5,203 bases of DNA from Thermoprotei archaeon (GCA_003649565.1 QMSF01000086.1:1-5203), one strand, 5' to 3'; positions 1 to 5,203 are shown, counted from the first letter of the stretch. The notes: generated by a model from the letters alone, not told the origin. Program-made: numbers and translations.

Positions 1-330
1 GCCTAGGAACTTTGCCTTGAGTATAGCCTTTAAGGTTTCATGTTCATATTTGCTAAAGGCCATTTCAAGAAAAGCCCTAGCATCTCCACTTACAGTTCTA
101 GCTATTGAGTGTAAAATTTCCGCAAAACGATTGAATAGGTGCTTTTCAAGTTCTTGAGGGTCATTTGTTTGAGGTATATCTCGCGCAATGTCGCTTATTG
201 ATTGTAGATGTGCCATGGCTTGATAGAAAGTTGGTGCTCTAAGCATTGCTTCGTAGTCTTCAAGCTTTAACATGAATGCTCTTTTTGCTCTGATTCTCGC
301 AACGCCATATGCGTATTTCGAGGCGCTCAA
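1..330 (-). CDS. atpC: A-type ATP synthase subunit C, 5' part (gene runs off the window)
   Basis: This is the N-terminal 110 residues of the archaeal A-type ATP synthase C subunit (V-ATPase subunit d/AC39 family). In the family it forms the cytoplasmic socket joining the central rotor stalk to the membrane c-ring. I translated it by hand from the complement. Residues 6-30 carry the family opening: KYAYGVARIRAK, then a DYE and an RAPTF segment. Residues 96-110 read EHETLKAILKAKFLG, matching the conserved 'NLK-ILRAK' helix. The usual length is about 340-360 residues, so roughly two thirds lies outside. The start is TTG at 330. The frame has a TAA at 372-370 and no ATG, GTG or other TTG between, and AAGGAG at 346-341 precedes the TTG by 10 bases. 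It follows hypB by 56 bases, with no convincing promoter, so co-transcription is plausible. A C subunit next to hydrogenase-maturation genes fits an energy-metabolism region, but the rest of the ATPase operon is not visible. Confidence 0.88.
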   Translation of the reverse strand, partial: MSASKYAYGVARIRAKRAFMLKLEDYEAMLRAPTFYQAMAHLQSISDIARDIPQTNDPQELEKHLFNRFAEILHSIARTVSGDARAFLEMAFSKYEHETLKAILKAKFLG

Positions 331-335
331 CTTGG

Positions 336-346
336 CTCCACTCCTT
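336..346 (-). promoter_or_regulatory. Ribosome binding site deciding the TTG start of atpC
   Basis: The complement reads AAGGAG (346-341) followed by a second GGAG (339-336), 10 and 5 bases upstream of TTG at 330. No ATG or GTG is available in frame between the upstream TAA and this TTG, so the site supports TTG as the initiator. Confidence 0.6.
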
Positions 347-386
347 AGCTCGGCGCAAGGGCGCTGCAGTTATAGCTTCGCGTGAG

Positions 387-1244
387 TTATAGGTTTAATG
401 CTTTTATGAGGTCGTCTAATCCTAGGCCTGTCTTTGCGCTTGTCAATACCACTTTGGCTTTAGGGTTGACTTTTCTTACATCCTCCACTAAAGCATACGG
501 GTTTACGTCGAAGGCATTTGCAACATCTACTTTGTTTATGACTACTACGTCTACGTCTCTAAATGATAATGGATGCTTAGCTATCATATCTCCTCCTTCA
601 CTCACACTTACTACAACGACTCTAAGATGAGCGCCAAGGGGGAATTCAGCTGGACATATCAGATTACCGACATTTTCCAATAAGAGAAGATCTGTATTTT
701 CTAAATCTATGGCTTGAAGAGCTCGCCTCACTAATTGTGCATCTAGATGACACTCCTTTCCAGTATTGATTTGTATAGCTTTTACCCCATGTCTTGAAAT
801 TCTATTAGAGTCTATGGATGTGGAAACGTCTCCCACTATCACTGCTATCCTGTACTTATCCTTGATCCTATCTATCAAGGCTTCAATTAATGACGTCTTA
901 CCTGCTCCTAGAGAGCCCATGAAATCTATCGCTTTAACACCATGTTTATCAAGTAATTTTCTATTTTCAAGAGCTATTCTCCTATTGAATTCTAATAGGT
1001 CATGTTCAACCTCAACGTCTATGGCTTCTCCCTCTGTTTGCTTTATGGTCTCTTGAGTTTCGATTATCGATAGGTCTTCTAGTGTTGTAAGTGCTCTGTT
1101 AATGAAGAAAACCGTCATGTCAATTCTCGGAATTAATGATGATCTTTTAGATGACAATGCGTTTCTTATTGATAAAATGTCGTTAAGCACTCTCCTTAAA
1201 GACTCTTTAGCCTTATCAATCATCGCGTTTACTTCATTAGACAT
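387..1244 (-). CDS. hypB: HypB, hydrogenase nickel-incorporation GTPase with an N-terminal extension
   Basis: HypB is a SIMIBI-class cytoplasmic GTPase. It delivers nickel, with HypA, to the large subunit precursor of [NiFe]-hydrogenase. In this 285-residue protein the P-loop GSLGAGKT is at 110-117, the switch region GDVSTSIDS at 138-146, NKVD at 237-240 and the G5-like SAKTG at 269-273. The nickel/zinc ligands known from archaeal HypB are all present: C165-H166 in GKECHLDA and C197 in NLICPAEF. The typical archaeal HypB begins close to the 'ENRKLLDKHGV' helix (93-103) and is about 220 residues long. Here some 72 extra residues come first, rich in charged and helix-forming residues and lacking both Cys and His. 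The ATG at 1244 is supported by AGGTGA six bases upstream, overlapping the stop codon of the preceding moeA, so the extension appears genuine. No hypA or hydrogenase gene is in the window. Family assignment is firm; the role of the extension is unknown. Confidence 0.96.
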   Translation of the reverse strand: MSNEVNAMIDKAKESLRRVLNDILSIRNALSSKRSSLIPRIDMTVFFINRALTTLEDLSIIETQETIKQTEGEAIDVEVEHDLLEFNRRIALENRKLLDKHGVKAIDFMGSLGAGKTSLIEALIDRIKDKYRIAVIVGDVSTSIDSNRISRHGVKAIQINTGKECHLDAQLVRRALQAIDLENTDLLLLENVGNLICPAEFPLGAHLRVVVVSVSEGGDMIAKHPLSFRDVDVVVINKVDVANAFDVNPYALVEDVRKVNPKAKVVLTSAKTGLGLDDLIKALNL

Positions 1245-1254
1245 ATCAAATCAC

Positions 1255-2481
1255 CTATATGCCGAGGACCTTAACTTCGACAATATCGTTTTCTTCGATG
1301 AAATTTACGTCCTCGGATATCTCAATATATCCATCAGCTTCAGCAAATGTGGTCACTGATTCTGAGCCCTTGAGTATTGGCTGGGCTAAAAAGCCATCTT
1401 CTGAAGACAGTAGTTTGACGTAGACTATTTCCCTTCTACCCTCAAAGCTTACTACCTTACGAGCGAGACGTGCCCTTAACTTGAGCTCTTTGATAGAGGT
1501 ATTAAAGATTGTGTTTAAGAGCCATGGCTTGACTAATAGCTCTAGAACCGTAAAGGCCGATGTCGGATTGCCAGGAAGACCAAAAATTGGTTTTCCATCT
1601 ATTATGGCTACGAGTGTAGGCTTGCCAGGCTTTAAGGCTAATCCATGGAATATTATTTCTCCTTCTTTACAATGCAATATTTGAGTTAAAGTTTGATGTA
1701 GAATGTCGCCTTCGCCCTTTGATGTACCTCCAGAGATAAAGATCATGTCGCTCTTCGCAAGAGCCTGGAGTATCTTGCTTTGAAGGTCTTCAACAGTATC
1801 ATCGGCTATTCCTACTATGTAAGTTTGCAAGCCCAATCTTCTTAGATACGAAGATATCAAATGACTGTTAATGTCGTATATCTTGCCTCCTCTAAGAGGC
1901 TGCCCGACATTAATGAGTTCAGGGCCAGTTGATATTATTGAAGCTTTGAGAGCCCTATAGACTTTGATTTTGTCACGTCCAATAGCTGCAAGCAGCGATA
2001 TCTCCTTTACATTCAATATCGTGCCACGCTTCAGTAGGCATAAACCTCTTGGTATGTCAGAGCCACGACGTACTATGTTATTATGTGGAGGGACCGCTTT
2101 GTAGATGTAGATATGCTCATTCTCTTGAGCAGTATCCTCAATCATAACTACAGCATCAGAACCCTCAGGTATAGGCGCTCCTGTAGGTATGTATGCGCAT
2201 TCTCCATCTGATATTGAGAAGGTAGGTATTTCTCCAACTTTTACATGTCCTTTTAATCTAAGTTTTACTGGGCTGAGCTCTGATGCCGTAAAAGTGTCCT
2301 TCGCCTTAACAGCATAACCATCTCTACTGCTCTTGTCAAAAGGAGGTAACTCGATATCGCTAATAACATCTTCAGCCAAGATTCTTCCTAAGGATTGTAG
2401 CAAACTTACCTCTTCAATGTGTAGGGGTACCTTAATGTTTGCCAATTTATTTAAAGCTTCATCTAAGCGTATCAGCTTCAA
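1255..2481 (-). CDS. moeA: MoeA, molybdopterin molybdenumtransferase (downstream copy)
   Basis: MoeA inserts molybdate or tungstate into adenylated molybdopterin (MPT-AMP, made by MogA/MoaB-type enzymes), giving the active cofactor for Mo/W enzymes. The 408-residue length is normal. Family landmarks in order: PPFDKSSRDGYAV (46-58) with D54; IPTGAPIPEGSDAVV (98-112); RRGSD (138-142); STGPE (184-188); IYDIN (201-205); the phosphate-binding GGTSKGEGD (251-259); KPGKP (284-288); and GLPGNPTSA (301-309). The C-terminal beta domain runs from about 330. All positions corresponding to the classical acidic and lysine active-site residues look intact, so this is the more canonical of the two copies. 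The start is TTG at 2481, nine bases after GGAGGG at 2496-2491, which lies in the end of the upstream paralogue; only 5 bases separate the two genes. It ends in TAG (1257-1255), and its last bases carry the hypB ribosome binding site. Whether this copy handles Mo or W cannot be read from the sequence. Confidence 0.95.
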   Translation of the reverse strand: MKLIRLDEALNKLANIKVPLHIEEVSLLQSLGRILAEDVISDIELPPFDKSSRDGYAVKAKDTFTASELSPVKLRLKGHVKVGEIPTFSISDGECAYIPTGAPIPEGSDAVVMIEDTAQENEHIYIYKAVPPHNNIVRRGSDIPRGLCLLKRGTILNVKEISLLAAIGRDKIKVYRALKASIISTGPELINVGQPLRGGKIYDINSHLISSYLRRLGLQTYIVGIADDTVEDLQSKILQALAKSDMIFISGGTSKGEGDILHQTLTQILHCKEGEIIFHGLALKPGKPTLVAIIDGKPIFGLPGNPTSAFTVLELLVKPWLLNTIFNTSIKELKLRARLARKVVSFEGRREIVYVKLLSSEDGFLAQPILKGSESVTTFAEADGYIEISEDVNFIEENDIVEVKVLGI

Positions 2482-2486
2482 TGGTT

Positions 2487-3737
2487 TTAACCCTCCAATA
2501 AGTATACATCTACGACATCACCTTCATTCAAGGAATCCAAGTCCTCATTTAAGACTACATACCCTTGGGCTTTACATAAGGAAGATAAAATGCTAGCGCC
2601 ACCAGCAGCTATGGGCTCAGCTTCTATATAGCCATTAGATTCCTTAAGCAGAACTCTAACGTAGACTCTTTTACCTACTTCACCTGCTATTCTTCTTCTT
2701 AATCGAGCCTTAACTACAGGCTTAAATGTCTTCTTTATTTTGTATATTGCCTCTATGAGGGGGGCAACTATCTCTAAAAAGGAGAAGAAACAAGCCACTG
2801 GTGGACCTGGAAGACAGAAAACAGGTTTATTGTCTATATTTAGTGCAGCAGTCGGCATGCCAGGCTTCATTGCTACTCCATGGAAGAGTAGGTTTCCCTC
2901 TTTAGCTAATGTGCGAGGTATTATGTCCGTCTGGCCAACGGACGTCCCTCCAATGAAGATCGTGATGTCAAATTCCTTAAGACCATAATCTAAGGCTTCA
3001 AGTATGTCTTTAATAGATGAAGTTATGGGTGACTTGGGATATAGCCATGGCTCTGACAGCTTTCTCTTTATCAATCCGTAGAGTACGTAGCTTGACGAAT
3101 CATAAATCTCTTGGTGTGTAATGGGTTTGCCAGGTGCTACCACTTCTTCCCCACTGCTTACCACTAAAACCTTAATTTTTCTATATACGGGCACTCTTGT
3201 TAGACCACAAGAAGCAATAAGGCCCATATGCTGAGGACCTATAATCGTACCCTTTTCCACGATTATTTCGCCCTTCCGTACGTCCTCACCTTTTCTCGAA
3301 ATATTCTTAAAAGGTGATATTGGGCTATATACCTCAATAAAACCATTTGCTTCAGAAACAACTTCAAGCATTACTACAGCATTAAGAGAATCAGGTACAG
3401 GCTGGCCTGTCGATATTTTGAGCGCTATGTCATCTTCGCAGAACATGCCCTCTGTTGGTTCAAGCTTCTCTATAACCCTAAACCTCTTAGGGTTTAGCTG
3501 TGATGCCTCGAAAGTAGCTTCAGCTTTGACTGCATAACCATCAACTGCTGATCTATTAAAATGGGGTACGTCCATCGGAGCAATTATGTCGCAGCATGTT
3601 ACTCTACCATAAGCCTCGGTTAAGGATACTTCTTCAATTGATGGTTCTAGGTTTTTAAAGGTGTTTAACAATATGCTTACGGCTTCACGAACTTTAACAA
3701 GCTTTTTAAAGCCATGTGAGACTGACATTTTTAGCAC
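2487..3737 (-). CDS. moeA: MoeA-family molybdopterin molybdenumtransferase (upstream, divergent copy)
   Basis: A second MoeA paralogue of 416 residues, first gene of the minus-strand operon. It has the same domain order: VPHFNRSAVDGYAV (57-70) with D66; ISTGQPVPDSLNAVV (108-122); RKGED (148-152); SSGEE (194-198); IYDSS (211-215); GGTSVGQTD (263-271); KPGMP (291-295); CLPGPPVA (308-315); then the C-terminal beta domain from about 340. It differs from its neighbour at two usually conserved spots. The second lysine of KPGKP is Met, a position that also varies in gephyrin-type proteins, and the Asn of LPGNP is Pro. Archaea often carry two MoeA proteins and are suspected to divide Mo and W, or to differ by partner; that is inference here. 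The start is uncertain. GTG at 3737 lies about 27 bases from the TATA centre, as expected for a leaderless mRNA. ATG at 3728 would give a protein three residues shorter. Neither has a Shine-Dalgarno site. Confidence 0.93.
   Translation of the reverse strand: MLKMSVSHGFKKLVKVREAVSILLNTFKNLEPSIEEVSLTEAYGRVTCCDIIAPMDVPHFNRSAVDGYAVKAEATFEASQLNPKRFRVIEKLEPTEGMFCEDDIALKISTGQPVPDSLNAVVMLEVVSEANGFIEVYSPISPFKNISRKGEDVRKGEIIVEKGTIIGPQHMGLIASCGLTRVPVYRKIKVLVVSSGEEVVAPGKPITHQEIYDSSSYVLYGLIKRKLSEPWLYPKSPITSSIKDILEALDYGLKEFDITIFIGGTSVGQTDIIPRTLAKEGNLLFHGVAMKPGMPTAALNIDNKPVFCLPGPPVACFFSFLEIVAPLIEAIYKIKKTFKPVVKARLRRRIAGEVGKRVYVRVLLKESNGYIEAEPIAAGGASILSSLCKAQGYVVLNEDLDSLNEGDVVDVYLLEG
2491..2496 (-). promoter_or_regulatory. 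Shine-Dalgarno site deciding the TTG start of the downstream moeA
   Basis: GGAGGG on the complement sits within the last sense codons of the upstream moeA, nine bases before TTG at 2481. It shows that the two moeA genes are on one transcript and supports a TTG start, which agrees with the usual MoeA N-terminus. Confidence 0.65.
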
Positions 3738-3760
3738 TGTTTTTCAGACATTTCTTAAGG

Positions 3761-3768
3761 TTTAAATA
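3761..3768. promoter_or_regulatory. Shared divergent TATA box for moeA operon (-) and ubiX (+)
   Basis: The 55-base gap between the divergent genes holds TTTAAATA, which reads TATTTAAA on the other strand. It is the only good TATA-like element in the gap. Its centre lies about 30 bases before the ubiX ATG (3793) and about 27 bases before the moeA GTG (3737). These are archaeal TATA-to-start distances, implying leaderless or nearly leaderless mRNAs both ways. That fits the absence of Shine-Dalgarno sites before both starts. Predicted from spacing only. Confidence 0.6.
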
Positions 3769-3792
3769 AGTTTGACTGAAAAGTTACGCATT

Positions 3793-4344
3793 ATGAAGAT
3801 CGTTGTAGCTATAACTGGTGCTAGTGGAGTCATTTATGGTGTGAGATTAGTTGAATACTTACATGCAGCAGGACATGAAGTTCACTTGATATTGACTAAA
3901 GCTGGGATTAAAGTTTTGAAGCATGAACTTGATCTTGAAGCTGGTGACCTAGAAGATAAATGCACTAAGATTTATAATGAAGATGAAATTGATGCTGCTC
4001 CATCAAGCGGATCTTTTTACTTTGACGCTATGGTCATTGCTCCCTGCAGCATGAAGACATTGGCTTTAATAGCACATGGATTATCAAGTAATCTGGTTGC
4101 TAGGGCTGCCGATGTGGCTTTAAAGGAAAGAAGGAAGCTTATACTTGTGACGAGAGAAACTCCTCTCAATAGAGTACACATAGTGAATATGTTAAAGGTA
4201 AGTGAGATGGGTGGTGTTGTGCTTCCAGCATGTCCAGCCTTTTATCATAAGCCAAAAAACATAGATGAAATCATCAATTATGTAGTTGGAAAAATATTAG
4301 ATCAGCTTAAAATAGAGCACAACTTATTTTCACGGTGGAAGTGA
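3793..4344 (+). CDS. ubiX: UbiX, flavin prenyltransferase
   Basis: UbiX joins a dimethylallyl group to FMN, making prenylated FMN (prFMN), the cofactor of UbiD-family (de)carboxylases. In the 183-residue form the Rossmann-like flavin-binding start [12 protein letters not shown] is at 1-12. SSGSF follows at 71-75, then the [17 protein letters not shown] core (80-96), [15 protein letters not shown] (100-114) and RETPL (121-125) with the conserved Glu122. After these come HIVNM (129-133), the [10 protein letters not shown] segment (145-154) and a terminal LFSRW. This is full family length with no missing motif. ATG at 3793 is chosen over TTG at 3772: it gives the standard UbiX N-terminus and sits a few bases after the predicted transcription start. 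No ubiD partner is in the window. In archaea prFMN can serve the UbiD-like decarboxylase of the modified mevalonate pathway, or quinone and aromatic-acid metabolism. The specific client here is unknown. Confidence 0.95.
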   Translation: MKIVVAITGASGVIYGVRLVEYLHAAGHEVHLILTKAGIKVLKHELDLEAGDLEDKCTKIYNEDEIDAAPSSGSFYFDAMVIAPCSMKTLALIAHGLSSNLVARAADVALKERRKLILVTRETPLNRVHIVNMLKVSEMGGVVLPACPAFYHKPKNIDEIINYVVGKILDQLKIEHNLFSRWK

Positions 4345-4360
4345 CATAATGACTGTAACA

Positions 4361-4366
4361 TTTTTT
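4361..4366 (+). terminator. Possible T-tract terminator after ubiX
   Basis: A run of six T begins 16 bases after the ubiX stop codon. Short T-tracts on the coding strand are the core of archaeal intrinsic termination and no hairpin is needed. Six T is short, so this is tentative. It fits the TATA-like boxes just downstream that would restart transcription for the redoxin-nrdD operon. Confidence 0.35.
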
Positions 4367-4372
4367 CAGTAC

Positions 4373-4398
4373 TTTATAAAGGCCCGCTATTTGTTTAA
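4373..4398 (+). promoter_or_regulatory. TATA-like promoter elements for the redoxin-nrdD operon
   Basis: The 104-base ubiX-redoxin gap contains TTTATAAA (4373-4380) and TTTAAA (4393-4398). From the second, a start near 4422 would leave a leader of about 27 bases carrying the Shine-Dalgarno site at 4433-4438. From the first, transcription would begin near 4403. Which is used cannot be told from sequence. Confidence 0.45.
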
Positions 4399-4432
4399 AT
4401 CGCTCTTGAGGAAGCCCAGAAAGCGAGTATAG

Positions 4433-4438
4433 GGAGGT
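4433..4438 (+). promoter_or_regulatory. Strong Shine-Dalgarno site deciding the GTG start of the redoxin gene
   Basis: GGAGGT (within AGGGAGGT, 4431-4438) lies 10 bases before GTG at 4449. An in-frame TGA at 4407-4409 and the lack of any ATG in between make this GTG the only reasonable initiator. Confidence 0.65.
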
Positions 4439-4448
4439 CAACTTTATC

Positions 4449-4718
4449 GTGACTAAAGTTAAGCTCTACGTTTCTCCGCAATGCCCTCGATGTGAAGTGC
4501 TTAAAAAGGCGTTAAACGAAATGGGCGTGAAGTACGATGTACTAGATATTTCTGAGAGCGACGTAATGGCGGATCTAGTTATGAAGGACATATTCTTAAC
4601 AGAAACACCAGCATTAGAATTGGGGAATCGATTTTTTTATGCTGAAGACCTCTTTAATGGTGATAAATTATTGATTGATAAATTACGTGAAATACTCAAG
4701 TCGAAGGAGGAAGGATAA
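4449..4718 (+). CDS. Glutaredoxin/NrdH-like small redoxin, likely electron donor to NrdD
   Basis: An 89-residue thioredoxin-fold protein. It opens with the beta strand KVKLYVSP, then the CPRC redox motif (C12 and C15), a helix (16-24), VKYDVLDI (27-34), and TETPALELG (51-59) holding the cis-proline P54 that shapes the active site. The size matches glutaredoxin/NrdH-type redoxins and there is no signal peptide, so it should act in the cytoplasm as a dithiol reductant. Its stop codon overlaps the start of the nrdD ATP-cone ORF by one base (TAATG), implying translational coupling. Some class III ribonucleotide reductases, including archaeal ones, take electrons from an NrdH-like redoxin instead of formate. 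The context therefore suggests that role here; this is inference. No gene symbol is given because NrdH and general glutaredoxin cannot be separated from sequence alone. Confidence 0.85.
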   Translation: MTKVKLYVSPQCPRCEVLKKALNEMGVKYDVLDISESDVMADLVMKDIFLTETPALELGNRFFYAEDLFNGDKLLIDKLREILKSKEEG

Positions 4719-5116
4719 TGGCGTCACGAAGAAATAGCAGAAGAGCTGCACTAAGAGCTAAGCAAGCTTCATTAGAAGCATGGCTTAAAGCCGTGTCACA
4801 TTATGTAGCTGGTAAACCGCTTGTCAGGACAACCGACGGCTACATGGTTCCATGGGACAGAAGCGCTATAGTCAAGCAACTATTGAGGGAAACGAAGCTT
4901 GCTGAAGAATTCTTTGATATTCCACCAATAAGCCCTAAAGAGGCTGAAGACATAGCTCGTGAAGTCGAAAAGAGAATTCTTGAAATGAAAGCTAAGTTTG
5001 TAAGCGGAGCCCTGATAAGAGAACTTGTAAACAACATCTTGCTTGAAAGATCAGATAAACACCCAGAATACGTGATTTACAGGAACATTCTTACAAGGGT
5101 TGGCGCGCCAGTTTAG
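4718..5116 (+). CDS. nrdD: Anaerobic ribonucleotide reductase NrdD, N-terminal ATP-cone part, ending at TAG
   Basis: This 132-residue reading frame is the allosteric N-terminus of class III (glycyl-radical) ribonucleoside-triphosphate reductase. A basic start (RRNSRRAALRAK, 4-15) is followed by the ATP-cone: LVRTTDGYMVPWDRSAIVKQL (35-55), EAEDIAREVEKRIL (75-88), SGALIRELVNNILLE (96-110) and RNILTRVGAPV (122-132). The cone binds ATP or dATP and tunes overall enzyme activity. GGAGG at 4706-4710 lies seven bases before ATG 4718, which overlaps the redoxin stop codon. The ORF stops at TAG exactly where NrdD proteins continue into the catalytic domain, and that domain resumes in the same frame 12 bases later. 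This could be a separately translated cone subunit, or the first segment of one protein if UAG is decoded. Domain identity is secure; the gene boundary is not. Confidence 0.88.
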   Translation: MASRRNSRRAALRAKQASLEAWLKAVSHYVAGKPLVRTTDGYMVPWDRSAIVKQLLRETKLAEEFFDIPPISPKEAEDIAREVEKRILEMKAKFVSGALIRELVNNILLERSDKHPEYVIYRNILTRVGAPV

Positions 5117-5125
5117 GATGCTTAG
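5114..5125 (+). other. Two in-frame TAG codons at the ATP-cone/catalytic junction of nrdD
   Basis: In the nrdD frame the codons after GTT (Val132) are TAG GAT GCT TAG CTC ATG GAT TTA GGG. With X for TAG this translates as V-X-D-A-X-L-M-D-L-G. From memory of the family, NrdD proteins read V-Y-D-A-Y-x-I-D-L-G here, so each TAG replaces a tyrosine codon by one third-base change while the Asp-Ala between them and the frame are kept. It may be a gene split, UAG decoding such as pyrrolysine, or programmed readthrough. Confidence 0.7.
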
Positions 5126-5128
5126 CTC

Positions 5129-5203
5129 ATGGATTTAGGGCTTGGATTTGAATCTAAGGAGAATGGTAACTTACAGCCCAAGACGGTGACAACGCATAAG
5201 AAA
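5129..5203 (+). CDS. nrdD: NrdD catalytic domain, start only (runs off the window)
   Basis: Twenty-five codons run open to the window end. They begin ATG GAT TTA and read MDLGLGFESKENGNLQPK, then TVTTHKK. This resembles the start of the class III reductase catalytic domain, where 'DLG-GFE-DNANLQ' and 'T-HKK/RKAD' are usual. The frame is the same as the upstream ATP-cone ORF, with two TAG codons between. If translated separately, the start is ATG 5129, since no other in-frame start follows the second TAG. Only a weak GGA (5116-5118) stands in for a Shine-Dalgarno site, so translation might depend on coupling to the cone ORF. The active-site cysteines and the C-terminal glycyl-radical motif would lie beyond the window, as would the activase nrdG. 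Identification rests on a short stretch plus its position. Confidence 0.72.
   Translation, partial: MDLGLGFESKENGNLQPKTVTTHKK

Noticed and set aside
353..366. Short inverted repeat with GCGC arms around AAGG between hypB and atpC.
   Set aside because: The stem is only four perfect pairs, there is no T-tract after it on the minus strand, and it lies just before the atpC ribosome binding site. Not enough for a terminator or regulator.
382..1359. Plus-strand open frames opposite hypB and the end of moeA (382-630, 766-1056, 1102-1359).
   Set aside because: They are antisense to strongly conserved coding sequence, their translations look low-complexity and Ser/Thr/Leu-rich, and they match no family I know.
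1481..2988. Plus-strand open frames opposite the two moeA genes (1481-1684, 2333-2596, 2740-2988).
   Set aside because: They are shadows of MoeA motifs; for example, repeated 'GLPG'-like pieces arise from the complement of the LPG-P and KPG-P loops.
3772..3792. TTG at 3772 as an upstream start for ubiX.
   Set aside because: It would add seven residues before the standard UbiX N-terminus and would lie upstream of the transcription start predicted from the TATA box.
4349..4432. A 27-codon frame just after ubiX: starts ATG, ends TAG, basic and aromatic-rich (begins MTVTFFQYF, ends RKPRKRV).
   Set aside because: It starts four bases after the ubiX stop with only a weak GGTGG upstream. It contains the T-tract and both TATA-like boxes of the intergenic region, and I recognise no family. 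More likely chance, though a small coupled peptide cannot be excluded.
4840..5037. Minus-strand open frame opposite the nrdD ATP-cone.
   Set aside because: It lies wholly inside a recognisable conserved domain on the plus strand and has no ribosome binding site or family resemblance.
5118..5138. ATG at 5118 as the start of the catalytic nrdD part.
   Set aside because: It is in a different frame and meets TAG after six codons; ATG at 5129 is the one that leads into the NrdD-like sequence.

Overview
The window is archaeal. The reasons are an A-type ATP synthase C subunit, AT-rich TATA boxes placed for leaderless or near-leaderless transcripts, an archaeal MoeA pair and an ATP-cone class III ribonucleotide reductase. 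It is gene-dense, of moderate G+C, and uses TTG and GTG starts next to clear Shine-Dalgarno sites. The gene set suggests an anaerobic, possibly thermophilic member of the Thermoproteota/TACK or a related lineage, but nothing here fixes the taxon.

Minus strand, read from 3737 down to 1: two consecutive moeA paralogues (molybdopterin molybdenum/tungsten insertion), then hypB (nickel GTPase for [NiFe]-hydrogenase maturation) and the 5' part of atpC (A-type ATPase stalk subunit). The two moeA genes and hypB are separated by only 5 and 10 bases, and each downstream Shine-Dalgarno site overlaps the end of the preceding gene. This looks like one metallocofactor operon. atpC follows after 56 bases with its own ribosome binding site.

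Plus strand, read from about 3760 to the end: ubiX (flavin prenyltransferase) shares a TATA-containing divergent promoter with the moeA operon. After a short intergenic stretch with a T-tract and two TATA-like boxes comes a redoxin gene. It overlaps by one base the start of nrdD, the anaerobic ribonucleotide reductase. Redoxin plus NrdD makes sense as a dedicated electron donor and its reductase.

The most striking signal is inside nrdD. The ATP-cone reading frame ends at TAG (5114-5116). The same frame has a second TAG three codons later (5123-5125), then continues without further stops to the window end with sequence typical of the NrdD catalytic domain. Reading through gives V-(TAG)-D-A-(TAG)-L-M-D-L-G. 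As I recall the family, both TAGs fall where NrdD proteins have the two tyrosines of a V-Y-D-A-Y segment. Either the gene is split precisely at the junction between allosteric and catalytic domains, or UAG is translated here, for instance as pyrrolysine.
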